DNA of 64,000 nucleotides from JAFGPL01 sp963781805. Its GTDB lineage: Bacteria > Bacteroidota > Bacteroidia > Bacteroidales > UBA10428. The notes under the pieces were generated by a model. It saw only the letters and a list, made by a program, of their open reading frames with translations. It searched no databases and was not told the origin of the DNA. A program made the position numbers and the translations under genes. The stretch lies in contig CAWAHF010000004.1 in NCBI GenBank assembly GCA_963781805.1, positions 5,022,001 through 5,086,000 of the forward strand. Direction: 5' to 3'. This document shows, in pieces, positions 44,478-53,639 of the stretch (the stretch's first letter is position 1; every line of letters starts with the position of its first letter).

Positions 44478-44909
44478 TCATTGCCTTTCACGGATGAATT
44501 GCCTGTTTTCGAGATAGGATTGCAAAATAATTGCCGCGCTTATTTTATCGATTAGCCCCTTATCCTGCCTCTGTTTTTTCTTTAAACCCCCGTCAATCAT
44601 ACTCTGAAAAGCAATTTTGGATGTAAATCGTTCATCCATTAAAATTATCTTTTTCGAAGGATATGTTGCCTCCAGTTTTCTTAAAAACGGATTGACATAT
44701 TTAACAGCATCAGAAGGCTGATTGTTCAATTTTTTAGGGTATCCCACCACAATTTCGTTTACTTCCTCTTTCGTAAAATAATCCGAAAGAAAAGTAAATA
44801 TGTCCTGTGAAGGAACAGTTTGTAATCCGGAAGCAATCAGTTGTAACGGATCAGTTACTGCAATGCCAACACGTTTATTTCCATAATCCAGAGCCAGTAT
44901 CCTTGCCAA
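44478..44909 (-). CDS. ruvX: Holliday-junction resolvase-like / pre-16S rRNA nuclease YqgF
   Basis: 143 residues. No ATG is available; the TTG at 44909 gives ARILALDYGNKRVGIAVTDP, the exact family opening with Asp8. The second acidic motif is ILMDERFTSKIA, and DKGLIDKISAAIILQSYLE carries the third. The RNase H-like fold processes the 5' end of 16S rRNA; the resolvase role is less certain. It sits upstream of def. Confidence 0.92.
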   Translation of the reverse strand: MARILALDYGNKRVGIAVTDPLQLIASGLQTVPSQDIFTFLSDYFTKEEVNEIVVGYPKKLNNQPSDAVKYVNPFLRKLEATYPSKKIILMDERFTSKIAFQSMIDGGLKKKQRQDKGLIDKISAAIILQSYLENRQFIRERQ

Positions 44910-44934
44910 ATGATATTTTTTATAATTGCAAAAA

Positions 44935-44960
44935 TAAAAAAAAGCGGCATTATGCCGCTA
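44935..44960 (-). terminator. intrinsic terminator after PFOR
   Basis: AGCGGC (44943-44948) and GCCGCT (44954-44959) with a five-base loop. On the minus strand a run of eight T follows. It lies 21 bases past the nifJ stop and separates it from ruvX. Confidence 0.85.
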
Positions 44961-44980
44961 TATTAATTATTTGTAATCTG

Positions 44981-47900
44981 TTACTGATTTGAAAAATCCA
45001 TGGCGGCAAGTCGTTTATAACTATTATACCTCCATTTGGCATTTTCTTCGGCAGCCGCAAACAGTTCGATGGCTTCTTTCGGAAATGCCTTTTTAAGCGA
45101 GGTGTATCTGACTTCCCCGCCAAGAAATTCCTGGAATTTCGACCAGTCAGGTTCTTTGGAATCCAGTTCGAAGGGATTTTTACCCTCCTTTTCCAACAAT
45201 GGATTGAACCTGTAGAGGTGCCAGTATCCTGCGTTAACAGCAAGTTTCATTTCTTCCTGCGATTTATCCATTCCTCCTCGCAGTCCATGGTTGATACATG
45301 GTGCATAGGCAATAATAATAGATGGTCCCGGATAAGCTTCAGCTTCACGCAATGCTTTAATAAACTGGTTCTGGCTTGCACCCATCGCAACCTGAGCAAC
45401 ATACACATAACCATACGTCATAGCCATTGCTCCTAAATCTTTTTTCCGTACTCTTTTTCCCGACGCTGCAAATTTAGCAACAGCGCCAATAGGAGTAGCT
45501 TTGGACGATTGTCCTCCGGTATTTGAGTATACTTCCGTATCAAGTACCAGTACATTGATATCTTCACCTGAAGCCAGCACATGGTCAAGTCCGCCGTAAC
45601 CTATATCATAGGCCCATCCGTCACCGCCAAATACCCAGACAGATTTCTTTATTAGGTATTGCTGCAAATCCATAATTTGTTTGGCAACCGGATCTTTTTC
45701 TTTTGCAAGCTGTTGAACCACTTTTACAGAAGCAATTTTTGACAGGCCGGCATTGTTCATAGCATCTATCCATTCCTGAAAAACGGCTTTTGTATCAGCA
45801 GAAATACCGGAGTTAGCGGCGATGGCATTCTGCATCATGATGCCAAGTCTTTCTCTGAGTTTCTTAACACCAAGTGCGATACCGAATCCATATTCTGCAT
45901 TGTCTTCGAATAATGAGTTTGCCCAGGCAGGTCCTTTGCCGTCTTTGTTCGTACAATAGGGAGTTGATGGAGCAGAACCCCCGTATATGGATGAACAACC
46001 TGTAGCATTGGCAACAATCATACGTTCCCCGTATAACTGAGTTACCAGCTTAACATAGGGAGTTTCACCACAACCTGCACATGCACCTGAGTACTCAAAT
46101 AAAGGTTGGGCAAACTGACTGTTTTTTACAGATTTTTCAATTTCAATATTTTCAGTTTTGTATGATACATTTTCCGAGATATATTTCCATCTTTCAACTT
46201 CAGCTAACTGAGTGCCGAGTGGTTTCATCTCAAGAGATTTGACTTTGGATGGACAGACATTTTCACATACTCCGCAACCGGTACAATCCATCGGACTTAC
46301 CTGTAGGAGGTATCTGAGTCCTTCGTATCCTTTTCCCTTTATTTCGAGGGTAACAGTATCATCAGGGGCATTTTTTATCTCTTCCTCTGTCATGAGGAAA
46401 GGCCTGATACAGGCATGAGGACAAACATAAGCACACTGGTTACACTGAATACAATTTTCCGGTATCCATTGAGGAACATTCACTGCAACTCCCCGTTTCT
46501 CAAATGCAGTAGTTCCGGCAGGAAAAGTACCATCCTCCCGTCCTAAAAAAGCGCTGACTTTGAGGTCGTCGCCTTTCAATAAATTCATTGGTTCTGCGAT
46601 ATTTAAAATGAAGTCGGGTATGTTTTTTCTTGTTTCTTTCGTTGGCTTAATATCCAGGTTAGCCCATTCTGCCGGAATTTCCACCTTTTCTACATCACCT
46701 CCTCTGTCAACAGCTGCATGGTTCATTCTGACAATTTCTTCTCCTTTGCGTCCAAAAGATTTAATAATGGCTTTTTTCATTTCATCTACCGAATTGTCAT
46801 AAGGAATTACAGAGGAAATTTTAAAGAAAGCCGATTGCATAATTGTATTTGTCCTGTTACCCAATCCTATTTCTTCTGCAATAGCTGTTGCATTGATGAT
46901 ATAAAACTGAATATTATTTTCAGCCAAATATTTTTTCATCTTGTCCGGAAGCCTATTCCTGGTTTCTTCGGCATTCCAAATACTGTTTAACAGAAATGTG
47001 CCGCCTTTTTTCAACCCTTTCAGCATATCATATTTGTCAAGGTAAGCAGGAACGTGGCAAGCCACAAAATCGGGCGTATTTACCAGATAAGGAGAACGGA
47101 TAGGCTTATCACCAAAACGAAGGTGAGATATGGTCACACCTCCAGATTTCTTTGAGTCGTATGCAAAATATGCCTGAGCATATTTATCTGTATTTTCCCC
47201 GATAATTTTAATTGAATTTTTATTTGCCCCAACCGTACCGTCTGAGCCAAGTCCATAAAACTTGCCTTCGAAAGTTCCCTTGAGCGATATGCTGATTTCT
47301 TCCTTTATAGGTAATGATGTAAAGGTTACATCATCATCAATCCCCACAGTAAATCTGTTTTTTGGTTTTTCCGATTCGAGGTTCTCAAAAACCGCAACAA
47401 TCTGAGTAGGAGTGGTATCTTTGGAACTTAATCCATACCTTCCGCCAACAATCAAAGGTGCATCGGGTATTTCATAAAATGCATTTCTGATATCCAGGTA
47501 AAGAGGTTCTCCTTCGGCTCCCGGTTCTTTCGTTCTGTCAAGCACTGCGATACGTTTAACAGATTTTGGTAAAACGTTGAGAAGATATTTGGAAGAGAAG
47601 GGTCGGTAAAGATGAACGGTAATCAATCCCAGTTTTTTACCCTTTGCATTTAAATAATCAATGGTTTCACGGGTGGTTTCAGTTACAGAACCCATGGCAA
47701 TAATTATATGTTCTGCATCCGGGGCTCCGTAAAAGGTAAACGGATGATACTCCCTACCTGTTATCTTTGCCATTTCCTGCATATAATGTTCAACAATATC
47801 AGGAACTTTATCATAGAATGAATTGGCAGCCTCACGAGACTGAAAATAGATGTCAGGATTCTGGGCTGTACCCCTGGTAACCGGGTGTTCCGGATTAAGG

Positions 47901-48526
47901 GCTCGGTCTCTGAATTCCTGGAGCGCTTTATAATCAAGTAATTTTGCGATTTCATCCATTGGGTGAGCTTCGATTTTCTGAATTTCTGCAGATGTTCTGA
48001 AACCGTCGAAGAAGTGAAGGAATGGAATTCGTGATTTTATAGAAGCAAGATGTGCAACTGCTGCCAGATCCATTATTTCCTGAACACTTCCGGTAGCCAG
48101 CATGGCAAATCCGGTATTTCGCGTACTCATCACATCACTATGATCTCCAAAAATAGATAAAGCTTGTGCCGCAAGACTTCTGGCTGATACATGAAATACA
48201 CCGGGCAAAAGCTCACCCGAAATCTTATACATATTCGGAATCATTAACAAAAGACCCTGTGAAGCGGTGTAGGTTGTGGTCAGGGCACCTGACTGAAGTG
48301 ATCCGTGCACTGCCCCAGATGCTCCTCCTTCGGATTGCATTTCTGCAACTTTAACAATTTCTCCGAAAATATTTTTTTTGCCCATAGCCGCCCATTCATC
48401 GATATATTCCGCCATGGTTGACGATGGAGTAATAGGATAAATTGCCGCAACTTCGCTGAACATATATGCAATATAAGAGGCTGCATAATTACCGTCACAC
48501 GTAATATAATTCTTCTTTTGTGCCAT
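44981..48526 (-). CDS. nifJ: pyruvate:ferredoxin (flavodoxin) oxidoreductase
   Basis: 1181 residues, the single-chain homodimeric form. Order: pyruvate-binding domain (YIAYMFSEVAAIYPITPSSTMAEYIDEWA), transketolase C-like domain, gamma domain, a two-cluster ferredoxin domain at about 690-760 (CIQCNQCAYVCPHACI and CTGCGVCENVCP), then the thiamine diphosphate domain with CAGCGETPY and GDGWAYDIGYGGLDHV. It decarboxylates pyruvate to acetyl-CoA and reduces ferredoxin, a marker of anaerobic metabolism. Transcribed alone, with a strong terminator and a -7 box upstream. Confidence 0.98.
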   Translation of the reverse strand: MAQKKNYITCDGNYAASYIAYMFSEVAAIYPITPSSTMAEYIDEWAAMGKKNIFGEIVKVAEMQSEGGASGAVHGSLQSGALTTTYTASQGLLLMIPNMYKISGELLPGVFHVSARSLAAQALSIFGDHSDVMSTRNTGFAMLATGSVQEIMDLAAVAHLASIKSRIPFLHFFDGFRTSAEIQKIEAHPMDEIAKLLDYKALQEFRDRALNPEHPVTRGTAQNPDIYFQSREAANSFYDKVPDIVEHYMQEMAKITGREYHPFTFYGAPDAEHIIIAMGSVTETTRETIDYLNAKGKKLGLITVHLYRPFSSKYLLNVLPKSVKRIAVLDRTKEPGAEGEPLYLDIRNAFYEIPDAPLIVGGRYGLSSKDTTPTQIVAVFENLESEKPKNRFTVGIDDDVTFTSLPIKEEISISLKGTFEGKFYGLGSDGTVGANKNSIKIIGENTDKYAQAYFAYDSKKSGGVTISHLRFGDKPIRSPYLVNTPDFVACHVPAYLDKYDMLKGLKKGGTFLLNSIWNAEETRNRLPDKMKKYLAENNIQFYIINATAIAEEIGLGNRTNTIMQSAFFKISSVIPYDNSVDEMKKAIIKSFGRKGEEIVRMNHAAVDRGGDVEKVEIPAEWANLDIKPTKETRKNIPDFILNIAEPMNLLKGDDLKVSAFLGREDGTFPAGTTAFEKRGVAVNVPQWIPENCIQCNQCAYVCPHACIRPFLMTEEEIKNAPDDTVTLEIKGKGYEGLRYLLQVSPMDCTGCGVCENVCPSKVKSLEMKPLGTQLAEVERWKYISENVSYKTENIEIEKSVKNSQFAQPLFEYSGACAGCGETPYVKLVTQLYGERMIVANATGCSSIYGGSAPSTPYCTNKDGKGPAWANSLFEDNAEYGFGIALGVKKLRERLGIMMQNAIAANSGISADTKAVFQEWIDAMNNAGLSKIASVKVVQQLAKEKDPVAKQIMDLQQYLIKKSVWVFGGDGWAYDIGYGGLDHVLASGEDINVLVLDTEVYSNTGGQSSKATPIGAVAKFAASGKRVRKKDLGAMAMTYGYVYVAQVAMGASQNQFIKALREAEAYPGPSIIIAYAPCINHGLRGGMDKSQEEMKLAVNAGYWHLYRFNPLLEKEGKNPFELDSKEPDWSKFQEFLGGEVRYTSLKKAFPKEAIELFAAAEENAKWRYNSYKRLAAMDFSNQ

Positions 48527-48886
48527 AATATACTTAGTATTAATATTTTATAACTCTTTTAAAATAAAAAGTACAAAATTATAAAAATCAGCTGTTTTTT
48601 GTACTGTTTTAAAACATATTCAGATAATTCATTTTCATTACAAATAAGAAAATGAAAATCCTTTTATCACAGGCCAAGTTCAGGGTTCAATCGAAATCAA
48701 ATAATTTTTTGTCCAGTTAAACGGACACATATAAAAAAAGTTATAATAAACTTGTACGGTATAATAGAGAAGTGAGTTTTTCAGTTTTCCGGGAGTACCA
48801 AAATAATCTCCGCAGCTTTTATCAGGCATTATCAATTGTTACAAAAAAAGCACAACAAGGTGTAAACAACAGAAATGATAAATCTT
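48527..48886. other. 360-bp region between rho and nifJ
   Basis: Contains a candidate nifJ -7 box (48574-48581) and a hairpin TTCATTTTC/GAAAATGAA (48628-48636 and 48648-48656). A plus-strand frame at 48772-48987 overlaps the end of rho and is not called. Confidence 0.45.
48574..48581 (-). promoter_or_regulatory. candidate -7 box for nifJ
   Basis: The complement of CAAAATTA reads TAATTTTG, an exact TAnnTTTG match, about 48 bases before the nifJ ATG. No clear TTTG -33 box. Confidence 0.4.
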
Positions 48887-50569
48887 TTATTCACCATTCA
48901 TTGATAGCAGAAATTCTTCGTTTGAATCTGTTTTTGTCAGTCTGTCTCGCAGAAACTCCATTGCTTCCACCGAATTCATATCTGTGAGATATTTCCTCAA
49001 TATCCATATCTTACTGAGGAAATTCCTTTCAATCAACAAGTCCTCACGGCGTGTGCTCGAAGCGGTGATATCAACAGCAGGATAGGTTCTTCTGTTCGAT
49101 AATTTTCTGTCAAGCTGAAGTTCCAGATTACCTGTACCTTTAAATTCTTCAAAAATAACATCATCCATTTTGGAACCAGTTTCAGTAAGTGCTGTTGCAA
49201 TTATTGTGAGTGAGCCGCCATTTTCAATATTTCTTGCAGCGCCAAAAAATCTTTTAGGTTTATGCAAAGCATTTGAATCAACACCGCCTGACAGGACTTT
49301 GCCGGAAGCGGGAGCTATAGTGTTGTGAGCTCTGGCTAACCTGGTAATAGAGTCAAGTAAAATAACAACATCATGTCCACATTCCACTAGCCGTTTTGCC
49401 TTTTCAAGTACAATATTCGAAACTCTTACATGACGTTCAGCAGGTTCATCGAATGTGGAAGCTACTACTTCAGCCTTTACATTGCGTGCCATTTCTGTTA
49501 CCTCCTCAGGTCTTTCATCAATAAGGAGAATTATCAGATAAACTTCTGGATGATTTGCCGCAATAGCATTGGCAATATCCTGAAGTAATATAGTCTTACC
49601 GGTTTTAGGCTGAGCGACAATTAATCCTCGTTGTCCTTTTCCAATCGGAGAAAACATGTCTACAACCCTAATACTTAAATTAGCTTTTTGACCCGGACCG
49701 ATTAACGTAAATTTCTCGTTTGGGAAAAGAGGTGTTAAATAATCAAATGGTACACGATCACGTATGAAATCAGGACTTCTTCCATTAATTTCTTCCACTT
49801 TAATAAGAGGGAAATACTTTTCACCCTCTTTTGGTGGTCTGATAGTACCTCTGACAGTATCACCCGTCTTTAATCCGAATAGCTTAATCTGAGACTGGCT
49901 TACATAAATATCATCCGGTGAATTCAAATAGTTGTAATCTGAGGATCTTAAAAAACCATAACCGTCTGGCATGATTTCCAGAACACCTGATGCGCTAATA
50001 ATACCATCAAATTCCAGGGGTTTATCGAATGAGCTTCTCTCGTTCTGCATTTTATATCTTCTGGAATCATCTCTTTTTTCAGGAGTTTCAGCTACACTTA
50101 CCGGTTCCGGATCTGCTTTTTCAGGAGCAGGATTGCTTACTTCAGGAGTTGCCGTTGTCTCTTCCTGCTGAACAGGAATAACAGGATCCTCATCGTCAAG
50201 ACTATCATCAACAATAAGTTCGGGCAATCTTTCCGTTGGAGGTTTATGTTTGTAATCCAGTTCCTCTATGGTTTTATCCAGGATTTCTTCTTTGCTGTCT
50301 CTTCTGAAATGTCTTTTCCTCCTCCGTTTGTCTGGACTTGTACTGCCGGTACTAAACGTATCTGAAGATGTAACTTTTTCAACTTGAGGCTTTACCTTGG
50401 GAGCAGGAGCATTCTTTTTGGCTTCAGTTGACTCAATTGCCTGCTGATCCAATATCTTATATACGAGATCTTGCTTTCTAAGCGACTCAAATTTTTTGAT
50501 ATTCAATTGCTTTGCAATTTCTCTAAGCTCAGTTACAAGCTTTTTGTTCAATTCTAAAATATCATACAT
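48887..50569 (-). CDS. rho: transcription termination factor Rho
   Basis: 560 residues, longer than E. coli Rho (419) because of a low-complexity Pro/Glu/Lys-rich insertion at about 45-180. The N-terminus (LNKKLVTELREIAKQLNIKK) is the Rho_N domain. The RNA-binding cold-shock-like domain follows (about 185-265, GVLEIMPDGYGFLR). The ATPase has Walker A GLIVAQPKTGKT (about 312-326), LIDERPEEVTEM and the Q/R-loop segments SGGVDSNALHKPKRFFGAAR. It terminates untranslated transcripts. Long disordered inserts of this sort are typical of Bacteroidota Rho and may alter RNA handling. Confidence 0.97.
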   Translation of the reverse strand: MYDILELNKKLVTELREIAKQLNIKKFESLRKQDLVYKILDQQAIESTEAKKNAPAPKVKPQVEKVTSSDTFSTGSTSPDKRRRKRHFRRDSKEEILDKTIEELDYKHKPPTERLPELIVDDSLDDEDPVIPVQQEETTATPEVSNPAPEKADPEPVSVAETPEKRDDSRRYKMQNERSSFDKPLEFDGIISASGVLEIMPDGYGFLRSSDYNYLNSPDDIYVSQSQIKLFGLKTGDTVRGTIRPPKEGEKYFPLIKVEEINGRSPDFIRDRVPFDYLTPLFPNEKFTLIGPGQKANLSIRVVDMFSPIGKGQRGLIVAQPKTGKTILLQDIANAIAANHPEVYLIILLIDERPEEVTEMARNVKAEVVASTFDEPAERHVRVSNIVLEKAKRLVECGHDVVILLDSITRLARAHNTIAPASGKVLSGGVDSNALHKPKRFFGAARNIENGGSLTIIATALTETGSKMDDVIFEEFKGTGNLELQLDRKLSNRRTYPAVDITASSTRREDLLIERNFLSKIWILRKYLTDMNSVEAMEFLRDRLTKTDSNEEFLLSMNGE

Positions 50570-50950
50570 AATTTAAAGAAAAATTTGATCATAAAAGGAA
50601 GTATATCTTGACTTTTTTAATATCTCACCTTACCATAATGGGAATAATCAAAACCTACAACAAGGAATTTGCCACTAATGAGTTGGGTATTCTTGTACAG
50701 GAAAATCTTTGCAATATTAAGGATTTCGTCACAATTACACAAATAAAAACACAAATTAATTTTAAATCCAAATTTTTATTAAAAAAATTCCTAATTTTAA
50801 CATTTGCAATAGGGGTATACTATGGGTTTGTAGAAAGGGATTTTTTAAAAAGATTATATCTATTTGGTTTTTAATAATATATCTTTCATTTATTAATTTT
50901 AAACAATTTATACTCCACCCTAATACCAATGAAGTCTAATTCCCTTTCCT
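50570..50950. other. 381-bp divergent region between rho and the sigma factor gene
   Basis: Very AT-rich; it should hold both promoters but no box is convincing. An 88-codon plus-strand frame (50608-50874) has no motif or ribosome-binding site and is not called. Confidence 0.4.
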
Positions 50951-51814
50951 ATGAGACAGCTGAAAATCATTAAGCAGGTTACCAATCGGGAGACCCCGTC
51001 ACTTGATAAATATCTTCACGAAATTGGTAAAGTTGATTTGATAACGGCCGAAGAAGAAGTAGAACTTGCACGTAGAATAAAACTTGGAGACGATAAGTCA
51101 CTTGAACGTCTGATTAAATCTAATCTCAGGTTTGTTGTATCGGTTTCAAAACAATACCAGAATCAGGGATTGAGCTTGCCTGATCTCATTAACGAAGGAA
51201 ACCTCGGATTAATTAAAGCAGCGCAAAGGTTTGATGAGACCAGGGGATTTAAATTTATTTCGTATGCTGTATGGTGGATAAGGCAATCGATATTGCAAGC
51301 GCTGGCAGAACAGGCACGTATTGTCAGGTTACCTCTTAACAAAATTGGCTCCATAAACCGGATTAACAAAACCTTTGCTAAATTGGAACAACGGTTTGAG
51401 AGAGAACCGTCTATACAGGAACTTGCCGAGGCAATGGAAATGGCTCCCGATGATATTAAGATATCCCTTAAAAGTGCCCACAGGCATGTCTCTATGGATG
51501 CCCCGATGTTACAGGATGAAGAAGGAACTCTTTATGATGTACTTCTCAGCAAAGATACACCGAGCCCTGACAAAGGTTTGCTAACCGAATCGCTTCGGAA
51601 AGAAATTGAGCGGGCATTGTCAACGCTAACCTATCGCGAAGCAAATATTATCAGGCTTTATTTCGGTCTTAACGGAAAGCACCAGCATACCCTCGAGGAA
51701 ATTGGCTTAGAATTTAATCTTACCCGTGAAAGAGTCAGACAAATAAAAGAAAAAGCAATTAAAAGACTTAAAAATGCTACACGTTGCAAAAATCTGAAAA
51801 CCTACCTTGGATAA
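50951..51814 (+). CDS. rpoD: primary sigma factor (Bacteroidota sigma-70/SigABfr type)
   Basis: 287 residues, the short form lacking region 1.1 that is the vegetative sigma of Bacteroidota. Region 1.2 (PSLDKYLHEIGKVDLITAEEE), region 2 (DLINEGNLGLIKAAQRFD then FKFISYAVWWIRQSI), region 3 (about 155-205) and region 4 (TLEEIGLEFNLTRERVRQIKEK) are all present. It directs RNA polymerase to TTTG / TAnnTTTG promoters. Followed by rpe on the same strand after 90 bp. Confidence 0.96.
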   Translation: MRQLKIIKQVTNRETPSLDKYLHEIGKVDLITAEEEVELARRIKLGDDKSLERLIKSNLRFVVSVSKQYQNQGLSLPDLINEGNLGLIKAAQRFDETRGFKFISYAVWWIRQSILQALAEQARIVRLPLNKIGSINRINKTFAKLEQRFEREPSIQELAEAMEMAPDDIKISLKSAHRHVSMDAPMLQDEEGTLYDVLLSKDTPSPDKGLLTESLRKEIERALSTLTYREANIIRLYFGLNGKHQHTLEEIGLEFNLTRERVRQIKEKAIKRLKNATRCKNLKTYLG

Positions 51815-51904
51815 AAAATTTTTACTTGCTCTTGAAATTTCCGTAATTTGTAGATTACTTCTACGTGTATTTTTAAAATAATATTTTTGAAAAAAATTTA
51901 TGGC

Positions 51905-52558
51905 ATGAAAAGACTTGTATCTCCGTCTCTTCTGGCAGCAGATTTTGGTAACCTTCGTGAGGCAATAATGATGGTTAACGAAAGCGAAGCTGATTTTTTA
52001 CACTGTGATATTATGGATGGTGTGTTTGTTCCAAATATATCGTTTGGTTTCCCGGTTCTCAGTCATATAAAAAAACATGCCCAGAAACCTCTCGATGTGC
52101 ATCTAATGACTGTGGAACCTGAGAAATACCTGAAAAGATATAAAGATGTAGGTGCAAATATTCTAACAGTTCATTACGAAGTTTGCTACCATTTGCACAG
52201 GGTGATAGAAGAAATCAAATCACTCGGTATGATGGCCGGCGTTTCAATCAATCCGCATACACCGGAATTTTTGCTTGAAGATATACTCATGTATGTCGAT
52301 CTTATTCTGATCATGTCAGTAAATCCGGGATATGGCGGGCAAAGTTTTATTGAGCGGTCATATCATAAAATCACCGAACTCCGAAAAATGTGTGATGCTG
52401 TTAATCCTAATGTATTAATTGAAGTGGACGGTGGTGTTGATCTTGCCAATGCCGGGAAATTATATAATTCAGGCGTTAATGTACTGGTTGCAGGTACAAC
52501 CGTATTCCATGCTGAGAATCCAAAGAAAATGATAAGCGACCTGAAAAGTGCAAAATAA
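51905..52558 (+). CDS. rpe: ribulose-phosphate 3-epimerase
   Basis: 217 residues from the ATG at 51905 (an in-frame TTG at 51887 adds six non-conserved residues). A TIM barrel opening VSPSLLAADFGNL, with metal ligands His33 and Asp35 (LHCDIMDGVFVPN) and His66 (LDVHLM), VNPGYGGQSFI and IEVDGGV near the end. It interconverts ribulose- and xylulose-5-phosphate in the pentose phosphate pathway. A TATTTTTG box (51882-51889) just upstream may be its own -7 element, but would leave a very short leader. Confidence 0.96.
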   Translation: MKRLVSPSLLAADFGNLREAIMMVNESEADFLHCDIMDGVFVPNISFGFPVLSHIKKHAQKPLDVHLMTVEPEKYLKRYKDVGANILTVHYEVCYHLHRVIEEIKSLGMMAGVSINPHTPEFLLEDILMYVDLILIMSVNPGYGGQSFIERSYHKITELRKMCDAVNPNVLIEVDGGVDLANAGKLYNSGVNVLVAGTTVFHAENPKKMISDLKSAK

Positions 52559-52613
52559 TACTTGTTTCTAAACAGATATCTCAACTATGAAGGTGGACGC
52601 TTTTTAAAAATTA

Positions 52614-53507
52614 CTATTCTACTATTTCTTTTCTTAAGGCCGTTATTTGTTTATTGATTACTCCGATTTGTTTCAGGCTTAAAGCAATAGCCTGTTTTAC
52701 TTCAGGTGAGTTTGGATCTGGATTGGCAGATACCTCAAGCTTGAGGGTTCTAAATTTTACGTCAATATTTTTCAGCATCACAATATAATGATGTACAATT
52801 TCATTTTTGTTGAAATTTGAAAGCATATCAAGCAGATTCTTTAAAGAATACTTCTGGTCAATAAAACGTTCGATTATATTGATATCCTTTGTTTCCATAG
52901 CCACATTTGAAGCAATATATATAGCTTCAATCCATCCGCCAAGAATAATTTGTGCAGCTGCAGCATATTGTTCGTTTTCCTTCAGATAGCTGTCTGTGGT
53001 TACATAAACTTCATTTGCAATTTTAATCAGAGAGTCTTTATCGTTGATGTTTCGTTCAAACCTCTTGGCAGTACTAAGAAAAAAGTCACCGGGAATGCCT
53101 AATTCCTCAGACAGTTTCTGCATTGAATTAAAATATCTTCCCGCAATTTCCAATTGATCAAATATTCGGGCATAACTCAAATCAACAGCATACGCACCAA
53201 GATTTAAAGCTTTTTTTGAACTGGTGATGTAATCGGTAGCTTTTTCCGTTCTATTCAACAAGTCCTGATTAAAGGTAGCTTTTACAGATTCAAAAAGAGA
53301 TGTCATTTCTACCGATAGATACATGTTGTAAAAAATCGGCAATCCTTCTCCAATGGTATCAAAACTGCTTATAACATTCTTAGATTCATTGAGATTGATA
53401 TTATTGTAATCAATTACATCAGATTCCTGTTTTTTGTTGGTTTTACATGAACCGAGAATTATCGCTGCGATTACCCATAAACTAATGATACACTTTTGTA
53501 GTTTCAT
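52614..53507 (-). CDS. lipoprotein of unknown function
   Basis: 297 residues. The lipoprotein signal is KLQKCIISLWVIAAIILGSC, with lipidated Cys21. The mature part is almost all alpha-helical, with regularly spaced amphipathic helices (YARIFDQLEIAGRYFNSMQK, ALSLKQIGVINKQITALRKE) and no enzymatic motif. Not recognised by name; it resembles helical periplasmic lipoproteins found only in Bacteroidota. It is encoded 132 bp downstream of a hybrid kinase on the same strand; a shared pathway is possible but unproven. Confidence 0.8.
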   Translation of the reverse strand: MKLQKCIISLWVIAAIILGSCKTNKKQESDVIDYNNINLNESKNVISSFDTIGEGLPIFYNMYLSVEMTSLFESVKATFNQDLLNRTEKATDYITSSKKALNLGAYAVDLSYARIFDQLEIAGRYFNSMQKLSEELGIPGDFFLSTAKRFERNINDKDSLIKIANEVYVTTDSYLKENEQYAAAAQIILGGWIEAIYIASNVAMETKDINIIERFIDQKYSLKNLLDMLSNFNKNEIVHHYIVMLKNIDVKFRTLKLEVSANPDPNSPEVKQAIALSLKQIGVINKQITALRKEIVE

Positions 53508-53639
53508 GATATAAGATTTTCAGACAATTTAAATTTGGGTTAAAACTAAAAATTATTTTGATCTTTTCCAATTTAACAATGTTTTCAAATATAGAATTAG
53601 AAATTTTATTTTTTTTTTTAGATTATAATATCAGGGAAT

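Noticed and set aside
50608..50874. 88-codon plus-strand frame between rho and rpoD
   Set aside because: AT-rich intergenic sequence, K/F/I-biased, without ribosome-binding site or motif.
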